This document shows positions 43,729 to 51,526 of a stretch of DNA of 53,820 nucleotides, one piece after another. Made by a program: the position numbers and the translations under genes. Origin of the DNA: Aquibium sp. A9E412 (GTDB lineage: Bacteria; Pseudomonadota; Alphaproteobacteria; Rhizobiales; Rhizobiaceae); NCBI RefSeq assembly GCF_030398335.1, contig NZ_JAOAOP010000024.1, positions 1-53,820 of the forward strand, read 5' to 3'. The notes under the pieces were generated by a model. The model was not told the origin of the DNA. It searched no databases and saw only the letters and a list, made by a program, of their open reading frames with translations. Within the stretch, counting starts at the first letter, position 1, and the number at the start of each line of letters is the position of its first letter.

Positions 43729-44745
43729 TCAGGTCACCCGGCTGATGCAGAAGTCGATGACCTCGAGCATGGCCGCCTTCTCCGGCGTGTCGCGGAGCGG
43801 CGCCAGCGCGTCGCGGGCGATCTCGCCGAAATGGCGCGCCCGGCCGATCGTGTCGCCGATGGCGCCGTGCCGGGCCATCAGGCCGAGCGCCTTGTCCAGC
43901 GCGGCGTCGTCGTTCTCGGCGTCCTCGATGGCGCGCTTCCAGAAGGCGCGCTCCTCGGCGCTGCCGCGCCGGTAGCTGAGGATCACCGGCAGCGTCACCT
44001 TGCCTTCGCGGAAGTCGTCGCCGACGTTCTTGCCGAGCTCCTGCGCGCTGCCGCCGTAGTCGAGCGCGTCGTCGACGAGCTGGAAGGCCAGCCCGAGATT
44101 GGTGCCGTAGGAGCGCAGCGCCGCGCGGTCGGCGCGCGTCGCCTCGGCGATCACCGGGCCGACCTCGGCGGCGGCCGAGAACAGCGCCGCCGTCTTGGCC
44201 CTGATGACGGCGAGATACTCGTCCTCGGTCGTCTCCAGGTTCTTGGCCACGCCGAGCTGCATGACCTCGCCCTCGGCGATCACCGCGGCGGCCGCCGACA
44301 GGATGTCGAGCGCCTCGAGCGAGCCGACCTCGACCATCATGCGGAAGGCCTGGCCGAGCAGGAAGTCGCCGACCAGCACGCTCGCCTGGTTGCCCCAGAT
44401 GGTGCGCGCGGTGTTCTTGCCGCGCCGCAGGTCGCTCTCGTCGACGACGTCGTCGTGCAAGAGCGTGGCGGTGTGCATGAACTCGACGCTGGTCGCCAGC
44501 TTGACGTGGCTGTCGCCGGAATAGCCGAACATCTGCGCCGCCGCGAGGGTGACCATCGGTCTCAGCCGCTTGCCGCCGGACGAGATCAGGTGGCGCGCCA
44601 CCTCGGGAATGAGCTCGACGTCCGAGCCCGCTTTCGACAGGATCAGCTCGTTCACCCGCGCCATGTCGGCCGCCGTCAGCTCCACGAGCGGCGCGATCGA
44701 GGCCTCGCCGCGCTGGCCGCTGCCGATGTTCAGTACTACACCCAC
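43729..44745 (-). CDS. ispB: Polyprenyl diphosphate synthase (octa/decaprenyl, ubiquinone side chain)
   Basis: This is a 338-aa trans-prenyltransferase. The first aspartate-rich motif is LLHDDVVDESD (about residues 96-106) and the second LVDDALDYGG (about residues 222-231); GGKRLRPMVTLAAA lies near residue 60. It extends farnesyl diphosphate with isopentenyl diphosphate to the long chain used in ubiquinone. Chain length cannot be read here; most alphaproteobacteria make decaprenyl. It diverges from the DUF2007 gene. Confidence 0.92.
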   Translation of the reverse strand: MGVVLNIGSGQRGEASIAPLVELTAADMARVNELILSKAGSDVELIPEVARHLISSGGKRLRPMVTLAAAQMFGYSGDSHVKLATSVEFMHTATLLHDDVVDESDLRRGKNTARTIWGNQASVLVGDFLLGQAFRMMVEVGSLEALDILSAAAAVIAEGEVMQLGVAKNLETTEDEYLAVIRAKTAALFSAAAEVGPVIAEATRADRAALRSYGTNLGLAFQLVDDALDYGGSAQELGKNVGDDFREGKVTLPVILSYRRGSAEERAFWKRAIEDAENDDAALDKALGLMARHGAIGDTIGRARHFGEIARDALAPLRDTPEKAAMLEVIDFCISRVT

Positions 44746-44900
44746 GTCGTTCTCCTCTCCGCGGCCGCGCTGCTGCAGCCGTCCCGGCTGATGATTCTAG
44801 GGCGCCGGCCCGGCCCGCGGCAAGCGGCGAATTGGCGCTGCGGCCGGCGCCGCCGACGCGCGCCGTTTACAAGCGGCCGGCAAACTGCAAACGTCGCGCC

Positions 44901-45125
44901 ATGGTCGAACTGTTCCGGACCAACGACCCGGTCCTCATCTCCTTCGTTGAAAGCCTGCTGCGCGACGCCGACATCGGCTGCTTCGTGGCCGACCAGAACA
45001 TGAGCATCATGGAAGGCTCGCTCGGCATCCTGCCGCGCCGCATCCTGGTCGATGCCGACGAGGCCGAGCGCGCCCGCCGCCTGCTGCGCGACGCCGGCAT
45101 CGGCGGCGAGATCGGCGAAGCGTGA
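44901..45125 (+). CDS. DUF2007 domain protein
   Basis: This is a 74-aa protein with the pattern MVELFRTNDPVLISFVESLLRDADI, then ILPRRILVDADEAERARRLL, typical of DUF2007 (small ferredoxin-like fold). The family often sits upstream of a methyltransferase in rhizobia, as here. Its TGA overlaps the GTG of the methyltransferase gene (45122-45125). Molecular role unknown. Confidence 0.86.
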   Translation: MVELFRTNDPVLISFVESLLRDADIGCFVADQNMSIMEGSLGILPRRILVDADEAERARRLLRDAGIGGEIGEA

Positions 45126-45916
45126 GCGCGGCCATGGCCGACGCCGGGGCCGCGGACGCCGTCACCGTCGACGCCTTCTTCCGCGGCGGCTTCCACCTCG
45201 TGCAGCCGGCCGGGCGCGGCCATCGCGCCGGCCTTGACGCGCTGCTGGTGGCCGCGGCCGTGCCGGACGGCTTCGCCGGCCACGCCGTCGACCTCGGTGC
45301 CGGCGCCGGTGCGGCCGGCCTCGCCGTCGCCGCGCGCTGCCCGGCCGCGCGCGTCACCCTGGTCGACAACGCGCCGCAGATGCTGGCCTGCGCCGAGCGC
45401 AGCCTCGCCCTGCCGCAGAACGCCCATCTGCGCGCCCGCGCCGGCGTGCTCGCCGCCGACGTGGCGCTGGCGGGGGCCGCGCGCGCCGCCGCCGGGCTGG
45501 CCGACAACAGCTTCGATTTCGCGATCATGAACCCGCCCTTCAACGCGGCCTGCGACCGTGCCACGCCCGACGCGCTGCGCCGCGCCGCGCACGTCATGCC
45601 CGACGGGCTTCTCGAGCGCTGGCTGCGCACGGCCGCCGCCGTGCTGCGCCCGCGCGGCGGGCTCGCCGCGATCGCCCGGCCGCAGGCGCTCGGCGCGCTG
45701 ATCGCCGCCTGCGCGGGCCGCTTCGGCGATCTGGCCGTCGTGCCGGTCCATCCGCGCGCCGACGCCGCGGCGATCCGCGTCGTGCTGCGCGCCAGGAAGG
45801 GCGCGCGCGGCGCGCTGCAGCTCGCGCCGCCGCTGGTGCTGCACGCGGAAGGCCGCGCGCTCTCGCCCGCCGCCGAGGCGATCGTCAACGGCCGCGCGCC
45901 GCTGTTCGCCGGCTGA
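45122..45916 (+). CDS. tRNA1(Val) N6-adenine methyltransferase-like protein (YfiC/TrmN6 family)
   Basis: This is a 264-aa Rossmann-fold methyltransferase. SAM motif I is VDLGAGAGAAGLAVAARCP (about residues 56-74) and the catalytic motif IV is DFAIMNPPFN (about residues 137-146), the NPPF form used on exocyclic adenine amines. The start is GTG at 45122, overlapping the DUF2007 stop. It matches YfiC-type enzymes that modify A37 of tRNA-Val, but substrate specificity is inferred. Confidence 0.82.
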   Translation: MSAAMADAGAADAVTVDAFFRGGFHLVQPAGRGHRAGLDALLVAAAVPDGFAGHAVDLGAGAGAAGLAVAARCPAARVTLVDNAPQMLACAERSLALPQNAHLRARAGVLAADVALAGAARAAAGLADNSFDFAIMNPPFNAACDRATPDALRRAAHVMPDGLLERWLRTAAAVLRPRGGLAAIARPQALGALIAACAGRFGDLAVVPVHPRADAAAIRVVLRARKGARGALQLAPPLVLHAEGRALSPAAEAIVNGRAPLFAG

Positions 45917-46010
45917 GCCCGCCGCGCCGGCGGCCGCAGTCGCAGGGCCCATTGCGCCGTCGCCGCGAATGCCTAAATGGATGAGGGCCCGAGAACGGAG
46001 ACCGCTTTCA

Positions 46011-46874
46011 GTGTTGCGATCCTTGAGCCTCGCCCTGCCGAGGTCGATGCGCAGAGATGCGCCGACCATCCCCGTCGTCCGCCTCAACGGGGCGATCATG
46101 GCGTCGGGCAGCCAGTTCCGCCAGCATCTGTCGCTCGCCGCCACGGCGGGCGTGCTTCAGAAGGCGTTCTCCTTTCCCCGGGCGCCGGCCGTCGCCATCT
46201 CGGTCAACTCGCCGGGCGGCTCGCCGGTGCAGTCGCGGCTGATCTACCGCCGCATCCGCGACCTGGCGGCCGAGAAGAACAAGACCGTGCTCGTCTTCGT
46301 CGAGGACGTCGCGGCGTCGGGCGGCTACATGATCGCGCTCGCCGGCGACGAGATCATCGCCGATCCCTCCTCGATCGTCGGCTCGATCGGCGTCGTGTCG
46401 GCCTCCTTCGGCTTCCACGACCTGATCAAGAAGATCGGCGTCGAGCGCCGGCTCTACACCGCCGGGCGCAACAAGGCCGTGCTCGATCCCTTCCAGCCGG
46501 AGAAGGAGGAGGACGTCGAGCGGCTGAAGCGCCTGCAGCTCGACGTGCACGAGACCTTCATCGACATCGTCCGCGAGCGCCGCGGCGACAAGCTGGCCGA
46601 CGATCCCGACCTGTTCACCGGGCTGTTCTGGACCGGCCGGCGCGGCGTCGAGCTCGGTCTGGTCGACGGCCTCGGCGACATGCGCTCGGTGCTGCGCGAG
46701 CGCTATGGCGACAAGACGCGGCTGCGGCTCGTCACGCCGCCGCGCGGCCTGTTCGGCCGCCGCCTCGGCTTCTTCGGCATCGGTGCGGCCGGGGCCGGGC
46801 TCGGCGCGGCCGTTCTGGGCGGTGCGGCCGAGGCCGCCGAGGAGCGCGCCCTGTGGGGACGCTACGGGCTTTGA
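46011..46874 (+). CDS. S49 family (SppA-like) peptidase
   Basis: This is a protein of 287 aa. PVVRLNGAIMASG opens the fold, AVAISVNSPGGSPVQS follows, and the nucleophile serine is in VEDVAASGGYMIALAGDE (about residues 97-114). The family's catalytic lysine is expected near residue 155, where RRLYTAGRNKAVLDP places a lysine. GTG at 46011 is preferred; ATG at 45969 would add 14 residues without a better ribosome site. The C-terminal 40 residues form a hydrophobic, Gly/Ala-rich segment (FGIGAAGAGLGAAVLGGAA) that may anchor it. It degrades signal peptides or membrane fragments. Confidence 0.86.
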   Translation: MLRSLSLALPRSMRRDAPTIPVVRLNGAIMASGSQFRQHLSLAATAGVLQKAFSFPRAPAVAISVNSPGGSPVQSRLIYRRIRDLAAEKNKTVLVFVEDVAASGGYMIALAGDEIIADPSSIVGSIGVVSASFGFHDLIKKIGVERRLYTAGRNKAVLDPFQPEKEEDVERLKRLQLDVHETFIDIVRERRGDKLADDPDLFTGLFWTGRRGVELGLVDGLGDMRSVLRERYGDKTRLRLVTPPRGLFGRRLGFFGIGAAGAGLGAAVLGGAAEAAEERALWGRYGL

Positions 46875-46945
46875 CAGGGCGCGAAAGCGGCGTAACATTT
46901 CGCACGCCGCTCGCCGTGCCGGGCTGAACGGAGGATGCCTGGATC

Positions 46946-47131
46946 ATGCCGCAACTGATCTTCTTCGGTCTCGTCGGCGTCGCCGCCATCGTCGGCTATC
47001 GCGCGCTGGTGCGCGAGGCCGAGCGCGTCACCCAGCGCGTGCGGCGGGCCGAGAAGGAGGCGTCCACGCGCGCCGACGGCACGCTGGTCCAGGACCCCGA
47101 GACCGGCGAGTACAGGCTCGTCAAGGACTGA
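46946..47131 (+). CDS. Small conserved-looking membrane protein, 61 aa
   Basis: One N-terminal membrane helix (about residues 3-20, QLIFFGLVGVAAIVGYRAL) is followed by a charged helix (VREAERVTQRVRRAEKEA) and a C-terminus TLVQDPETGEYRLVKD. This arrangement recurs next to S49 peptidases in rhizobia as far as I remember, but I assign no function. GGAGGATGC precedes the ATG. It sits between the peptidase and ispE. Confidence 0.72.
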   Translation: MPQLIFFGLVGVAAIVGYRALVREAERVTQRVRRAEKEASTRADGTLVQDPETGEYRLVKD

Positions 47132-47264
47132 CCGCAGCGCCGGGCCGGGACGCGGCCGGGCCGGCGGCGCGGGTCCGGGGCGTCGTGGTCCGGTGAACCG
47201 ATTTTGTCGCATCGTCGCGAGGCGAGCTGGTTCCGCGCCGCTGCAACATGCTCTAAGGGGGCGC

Positions 47265-48149
47265 ATGGCCGAACCCCAGACCATGGCCGCCCCGGCCAAG
47301 GTGAACCTCGCCCTGCACGTCACCGGGCAGCGCGCCGACGGCTATCATCTGATCGACAGCCTGGTGGTCTTCGCGGCGGCCGGCGACCGGCTCTCGGCCG
47401 AGCCGGCCGAGACCGACGAGGTGCGCGTGACCGGCCGCTTCGCTGCGCGCGTGCCGCTCGACGGCGCCAACATCGCCGTGCAGGCGCGCGACGCGCTGCG
47501 CGCCCGGCTCGGCGCCGCGGCGCGGCCGGTGCGGCTGGTGCTGGAGAAGAACCTGCCGGTCGCCGCCGGCATCGGCGGCGGCTCGAGCGACGCGGCCGCG
47601 GCGCTGCGCCTGCTGTCGCGCCACTGGCGCGCCGACCTGGGCGAGGAGGCGCTCGCGGCGGTCGGCCTTCGCCTCGGTGCCGACGTGCCGATGTGCCTGG
47701 CCGGCCGGCCGCTCGTCGCCCGCAACATCGGCGACGCGGTCGAGCCGCTGCCGCGCTTTCCGGCGCTGCCCATGGTGCTCGCCAATCCCGGCGCGCCGCT
47801 GTCGACGCCGGCGGTGTTCTCGGCCCTGCGGACGCGCGACAACCCGCCGCTGCCGCGGCTGGCGGCCGCCGCCGACCGCGCCGCGCTGATCGACTGGCTG
47901 GCCGCCACGCGCAACGATCTCGAGGCGCCGGCGCGCCAACTGCTGCCGGAGATCGACGACGTCCTCGACGCGCTCGGGCGGACCGGCGCGCTGGTCGCGC
48001 GCATGTCGGGCTCGGGCGCCACCTGCTTCGGCGTCTACGCCGACAGCGATGCGGCCGGGGCCGCCGCCGCGGCGCTGGCGGCGGCGCAGCCGGCCTGGTT
48101 CGTCGCCGCCACCAGCAGCCTCGCCGCACAGGAGAACGACCATGGTTGA
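47265..48149 (+). CDS. ispE: 4-diphosphocytidyl-2-C-methyl-D-erythritol kinase
   Basis: This is a 294-aa GHMP kinase of the MEP isoprenoid pathway. It has APAKVNLALHVTGQRADGYHLI near the N-terminus (quoted in part: KVNLALHVTG) and the ATP loop PVAAGIGGGSSDAAAALRLL (about residues 98-117). The final motif is MSGSGATCFGVY. The ATG at 47265 puts KVNLALHV at residue 12; a start at 47193 would add a leader without homology. moaB overlaps its end by 8 bases. With ispB it supplies isoprenoid building blocks. Confidence 0.93.
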   Translation: MAEPQTMAAPAKVNLALHVTGQRADGYHLIDSLVVFAAAGDRLSAEPAETDEVRVTGRFAARVPLDGANIAVQARDALRARLGAAARPVRLVLEKNLPVAAGIGGGSSDAAAALRLLSRHWRADLGEEALAAVGLRLGADVPMCLAGRPLVARNIGDAVEPLPRFPALPMVLANPGAPLSTPAVFSALRTRDNPPLPRLAAAADRAALIDWLAATRNDLEAPARQLLPEIDDVLDALGRTGALVARMSGSGATCFGVYADSDAAGAAAAALAAAQPAWFVAATSSLAAQENDHG

Positions 48150-48690
48150 TGCCCCGGCCGAACGGCCCTTCGTGCCCGTCCGCTTCGCGGTGCTGACCGT
48201 TTCCGACAGCCGCACGCTCGACGACGACCGCTCCGGCGACACGCTGGCCGGGCGCATCGCCGAGGCCGGCCACGCGCTCGCCGACCGGCGCATCGTGCGC
48301 GACGAGGTGGCGGCGATCCGCGAGACGGTCGGCGCCTGGTGCGACGATCCCGCCGTCGACGCGGTGCTGACGACCGGCGGCACCGGCTTCACCGGCCGCG
48401 ACGTGGCGCCCGAGGCGCTGGAGCCGCTGTTCGACAAGCGCATGGACGGCTTCTCCGTCCTGTTCCACCGCATCTCCTACGACAAGATCGGCACGTCGAC
48501 CGTGCAGTCGCGTGCCACCGCGGGGCTGATCCGGCAGACCTTCGTCTTCGTCCTGCCGGGCTCGCCGGGCGCCTGCCGCGACGCCTGGGACGCGATCCTC
48601 AAGGACCAGTTCGACTACCGTCACCGGCCGTGCAACTTCGTCGAGATCATGCCGCGCCTCGACGAGCATCTGCGCCGCGGCAAGGCGTGA
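48142..48690 (+). CDS. moaB: Molybdenum cofactor biosynthesis protein B
   Basis: This is a 182-aa MoaB/Mog-fold protein. Landmarks are AVLTVSDSRTLDDDRSGDTL (about residues 15-34), LTTGGTGFTGRDVAPEAL (about 75-92) and VFVLPGSPGACRDAWD (about 136-151). It adenylylates molybdopterin or assists that step. The ATG at 48142 overlaps the end of ispE, so the genes are coupled. It stops 7 bases before the convergent membrane-protein gene. Confidence 0.92.
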   Translation: MVDAPAERPFVPVRFAVLTVSDSRTLDDDRSGDTLAGRIAEAGHALADRRIVRDEVAAIRETVGAWCDDPAVDAVLTTGGTGFTGRDVAPEALEPLFDKRMDGFSVLFHRISYDKIGTSTVQSRATAGLIRQTFVFVLPGSPGACRDAWDAILKDQFDYRHRPCNFVEIMPRLDEHLRRGKA

Positions 48691-48697
48691 TGCGGCG

Positions 48698-49111
48698 TCA
48701 GCCGAACACGTAGACGGCGAGCGCCACGGCGATCACCGTCAGCACGCTGGTCGACTGGCCGAGCCGCGGCGCCCAGGCCGGCGGCGGCGTGCCGCGCGCC
48801 GCGCGGGCGAAGATCGCGTTGAGCGCCAGCACCACGGCGAGCAGCAGCGCGGCGACCGCCAGCTTGGCGACGAACGCCCAGCCGAGCGGCGCGGCGTCGT
48901 AGTCGGCGATCCACAGCCACAGTCCGGTCAGCCAGATGAGCACGATGCCGGCGAGCCCGAGCCGGCCGAACAAGGGCCGCAGCCCGAGCAGCGCGGCCGG
49001 CGGCGCGCCGCCGGCACACCGCGCCTGCATCGCCACCATCATGTTGCCGAACCCCGCACCCGCGCCGAGCATCAGCGCGAACAGGTGCAGGAACTTCATG
49101 AGCCCGTCCAT
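48698..49111 (-). CDS. Small four-helix membrane protein, unknown
   Basis: This is a 137-aa protein with four hydrophobic segments: MKFLHLFALMLGAGAGFGNM, IVLIWLTGLWLWIA, FVAKLAVAALLLAVVLALNAIFA and TSVLTVIAVALAVYVFG. The first helix, with LHLFALMLGAG, is like CopD/DUF2269-type proteins, but the match is not enough to name it. The ATG at 49111 is chosen over one at 49183 that adds a polar leader. It is convergent with moaB. Confidence 0.62.
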   Translation of the reverse strand: MDGLMKFLHLFALMLGAGAGFGNMMVAMQARCAGGAPPAALLGLRPLFGRLGLAGIVLIWLTGLWLWIADYDAAPLGWAFVAKLAVAALLLAVVLALNAIFARAARGTPPPAWAPRLGQSTSVLTVIAVALAVYVFG

Positions 49112-49211
49112 CGCCGGTCCCCCCGAATTGGCCGCGTCGTGGCGGTCGCCGGCATGCTTTCGCATCGGCCGCCGGCCGGTCAAGAGCGCGGCGGCGCGGC
49201 GCCATGTGCGC

Positions 49212-49315
49212 TAGAGCCGCTCTGCGTTTCGCGGAATCGCAGATCGACTCTAACGCATTGTTTTCATGCGTTTCCGAACGGTGAACCGGTGTCCACTTCG
49301 CCTGGAAACGCTCTA
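49212..49315 (-). repeat. RIME1-like double-palindrome repeat, copy D (inverted)
   Basis: This copy is in reverse orientation. Read on the minus strand it opens TAGAGCGTTTCCAGGCGAAG, contains CACCGGTTCACC and GGAAACGCATGAAAACAATG, then AGAGTCGATCTGCG and the partly matching end CGCAGAGCGGCTCTA. Its first TAG is the stop codon of the Pro/Ala-rich gene. The second stem has several mismatches compared with copy A. Confidence 0.84.
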
Positions 49316-50224
49316 CTCCGGCAGGCGCGTCGGCGGCGGTGTCGGCCCCGGCGGCTCGGCCGGCTCGCGCTTCGGCTCCGGCGGCGGCGGGGCGGCGGGA
49401 CGCGGTGGCGGCGGCGGCGCGGGCTGCGGTTCGGGCGGCGCGCTTCCGGCCACCGGCGTCGGCTCGGGCGGCGCGGCGGCGGCCGGCGCGGCGCGGCGGA
49501 ACGGCGCCCCCGACACCCCGCCGCGGATCACGACCGGCAGCGCGCGCGGCCGGTTCGTCGGCGCCGGGCCGGCGACGGCGGAGACCGTCTCGAAGGTGAC
49601 CGGCGGCACCGCCTCGAGCGCGATCATCGACGCGCTGATCGCCGCGACCTCGGAGGCCGGAGCGATGTCGCGGCCGACCATCGCGCGCCCGGCACCGCCG
49701 GGATAGGGGTAGTCGAGCGCGATCTGCGGCTGCGCGGCGACGGCGAGCAGTCCCGGTGCCGCACCGCCCGGATAGGGATAGGCGAGGGGAGCGGCGGCCG
49801 CCAGCGCATGGGCCGGCGCGTCGCCGCCGGGATAGGGATAGGCGAGCGCCGGTCCGGGCGGCGGCGCCGGGTCAGCCACGTCGGACGGCGCCGCCGGCGG
49901 CGGCGTCATGGCGATCATCGAGGCGCTCATGGCGGCGAAGCGGCCGGCGGTGCCGCTGCTTGCCACAGCGTCGTGCGGTGCGGGTGCCGCCGGCGCCGCG
50001 GCGAGCCGTGGCGCGCCGCCTGCCGGGTGCGGATAGCGCAGCGCCGGCATGGCGGGCGGGGTCGCCGCCTGCCGCACCGCCCCTGCCGGCTTCGCCGCGG
50101 CGTCGAGCACCAGCATCGACGGCCCGGCCCGTTCCGTCATCGGCGCGAGCACGACGAAGGACGAGGCGTGCGCGGCGGCGGGTGCGACCGTGCACCAGAC
50201 GAGGAGGGCCGGCAGAAGACGCAT
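49313..50224 (-). CDS. Exported Pro/Ala-rich protein with YPYPGG repeats
   Basis: This is a 303-aa protein with a signal peptide (about residues 1-20, ending AHAS). It carries three exact YPYPGG hexapeptides (ALAYPYPGGDAP, PLAYPYPGGAAP, ALDYPYPGGAGR) plus the variant RYPHPAGGAP, and two copies of a motif AAMSASMIAMTPPP/AAISASMIALEAVPP. The last 80 residues are proline-rich (PPEPQPAPPPPPRPAAPPPP). No enzyme domain is seen. The composition suggests a secreted, disordered, perhaps wall-spanning or surface protein. The ATG at 50224 gives the signal peptide; the TAG stop comes from the flanking repeat. Confidence 0.68.
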   Translation of the reverse strand: MRLLPALLVWCTVAPAAAHASSFVVLAPMTERAGPSMLVLDAAAKPAGAVRQAATPPAMPALRYPHPAGGAPRLAAAPAAPAPHDAVASSGTAGRFAAMSASMIAMTPPPAAPSDVADPAPPPGPALAYPYPGGDAPAHALAAAAPLAYPYPGGAAPGLLAVAAQPQIALDYPYPGGAGRAMVGRDIAPASEVAAISASMIALEAVPPVTFETVSAVAGPAPTNRPRALPVVIRGGVSGAPFRRAAPAAAAPPEPTPVAGSAPPEPQPAPPPPPRPAAPPPPEPKREPAEPPGPTPPPTRLPE

Positions 50225-50489
50225 GACTGGCAGTGGGCTCTCGCGTGGTTCTGATTGTGCATCATTGCGGGAACGGAATGCGCCGAACCGGCAAAACCGT
50301 AGCATCGGGGGGATTAACAAAACGGTGACGCAGCGGCACGTGCCGGCGGGCGCGGCCCGTCGGCCATCGCGCGCGGCGTGCTAAGGACGCGGTCGCTTCC
50401 CGGACGGGCACGGCGTGCCATTGCGAAAACCGGTTCCGGTTTCCCGGCCGATGCGCTACAGCGCGGCGGTTGTGCCGGAGCGTGGATCC

Positions 50490-51449
50490 ATGGCCGAAAT
50501 CCTGCCCGTTGAGGAGGCGCTCGAGCGTGCCGTCGCGCTGCTTGCGGCGGGCGAGGTCGTCGCGCTGCCGACCGAGACGGTGTACGGTCTGGCCGCCGAC
50601 GCGACCCGCGGCGACGCCGTCGCGCGCATCTTCGAGGCCAAGGGCCGGCCGCGCTTCAACCCGCTCATCGTGCATGTCGACGGCCTGGCGATGGCCGAGC
50701 GTCTGGCCCGCTTCGATCCGCTGTCGCGGCGCCTCGCCGAAGCCTTCTGGGCGGGACCGCTGACGCTCGTCCTGCCGTTGCGGCCGGACGGCCCGATCCA
50801 TCCGCTGGTCACCGCCGGGCTCGACACCGTGGCGCTGCGCTGGCCGGTCGGCTTCGCCGCGCGCGTGGTCGGCGCGCTGGGGCGACCGATCGCCGCGCCG
50901 AGCGCCAATCCGTCCGGCCGCGTCAGCGCCACCACGGCGGCGGCCGTCGCCGAAGGGCTCGGCGCGCGCATCCCGCTGGTCGTCGACGGCGGACCGACGC
51001 CGGTCGGCCTGGAATCGACCATCGTTCAGGTTGCCGAGGGCCGGCTGCGCCTGCTCAGGCCGGGCGGCGTGCCGGCCGGCGAGATCGAGCGCGTCGCCGG
51101 CCTGCCGCTCGAACGGCCCGGCGGTCCGGTGGTGGCGCCCGGCATGCTCGCCTCGCACTACGCGCCGGCCGCCGGCCTGCGGCTTGCCGCGCGCGCCGTG
51201 GCGCCCGGCGAGGCGCTGCTCGCCTTCGGCCCGACGCGCGCCGCCGGGGCCGACCGCGCGGCGATGGTGCTCAACCTGTCGCCCGCCGGCGACCTGCGCG
51301 AGGCGGCCGCCAACCTGTTTTCCCATCTCGCCCGGCTCGACGGGAGCGGCGCGGCCGTGATCGCCGTCGAGCCGGTGCCCGAAACGGGCCTCGGCGAGGC
51401 GATCAACGACCGGCTGGCGCGCGCCGCCGCGCCGCGTCCGCCGTCGTGA
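50490..51449 (+). CDS. tsaC: L-threonylcarbamoyladenylate synthase (long Sua5/YwlC type)
   Basis: This is a 319-aa enzyme that makes threonylcarbamoyl-AMP for t6A37 of ANN-decoding tRNAs. The N-terminal YrdC domain (about residues 1-200) has PTETVYGLAADAT, KGRPRFNPLIVHV, APSANPSGRVSATTA and ESTIV. The C-terminal Sua5 domain (about 225-315) includes SHYAPAAGLRL. The ATG at 50490 starts MAEILPVEEA, a typical alphaproteobacterial opening; the frame runs back to 50415 only as extra codons. Convergent genes are absent and the 265-bp gap upstream has no other gene. Confidence 0.92.
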   Translation: MAEILPVEEALERAVALLAAGEVVALPTETVYGLAADATRGDAVARIFEAKGRPRFNPLIVHVDGLAMAERLARFDPLSRRLAEAFWAGPLTLVLPLRPDGPIHPLVTAGLDTVALRWPVGFAARVVGALGRPIAAPSANPSGRVSATTAAAVAEGLGARIPLVVDGGPTPVGLESTIVQVAEGRLRLLRPGGVPAGEIERVAGLPLERPGGPVVAPGMLASHYAPAAGLRLAARAVAPGEALLAFGPTRAAGADRAAMVLNLSPAGDLREAAANLFSHLARLDGSGAAVIAVEPVPETGLGEAINDRLARAAAPRPPS

Positions 51450-51526
51450 TCCGCACGTGCGGATTTGCCGTGCTGCGGCGCGGCGGGGGGAGTCCACTCG
51501 GCGGCAAGATGGTCTAGGGTCGGGCC

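Noticed and set aside
50225-50489. Possible gene or regulatory RNA upstream of tsaC
   Set aside because: Contains CCGGTTCCGG and ATTAACAAAACGG but no coding frame, stable stem or terminator that I can support.
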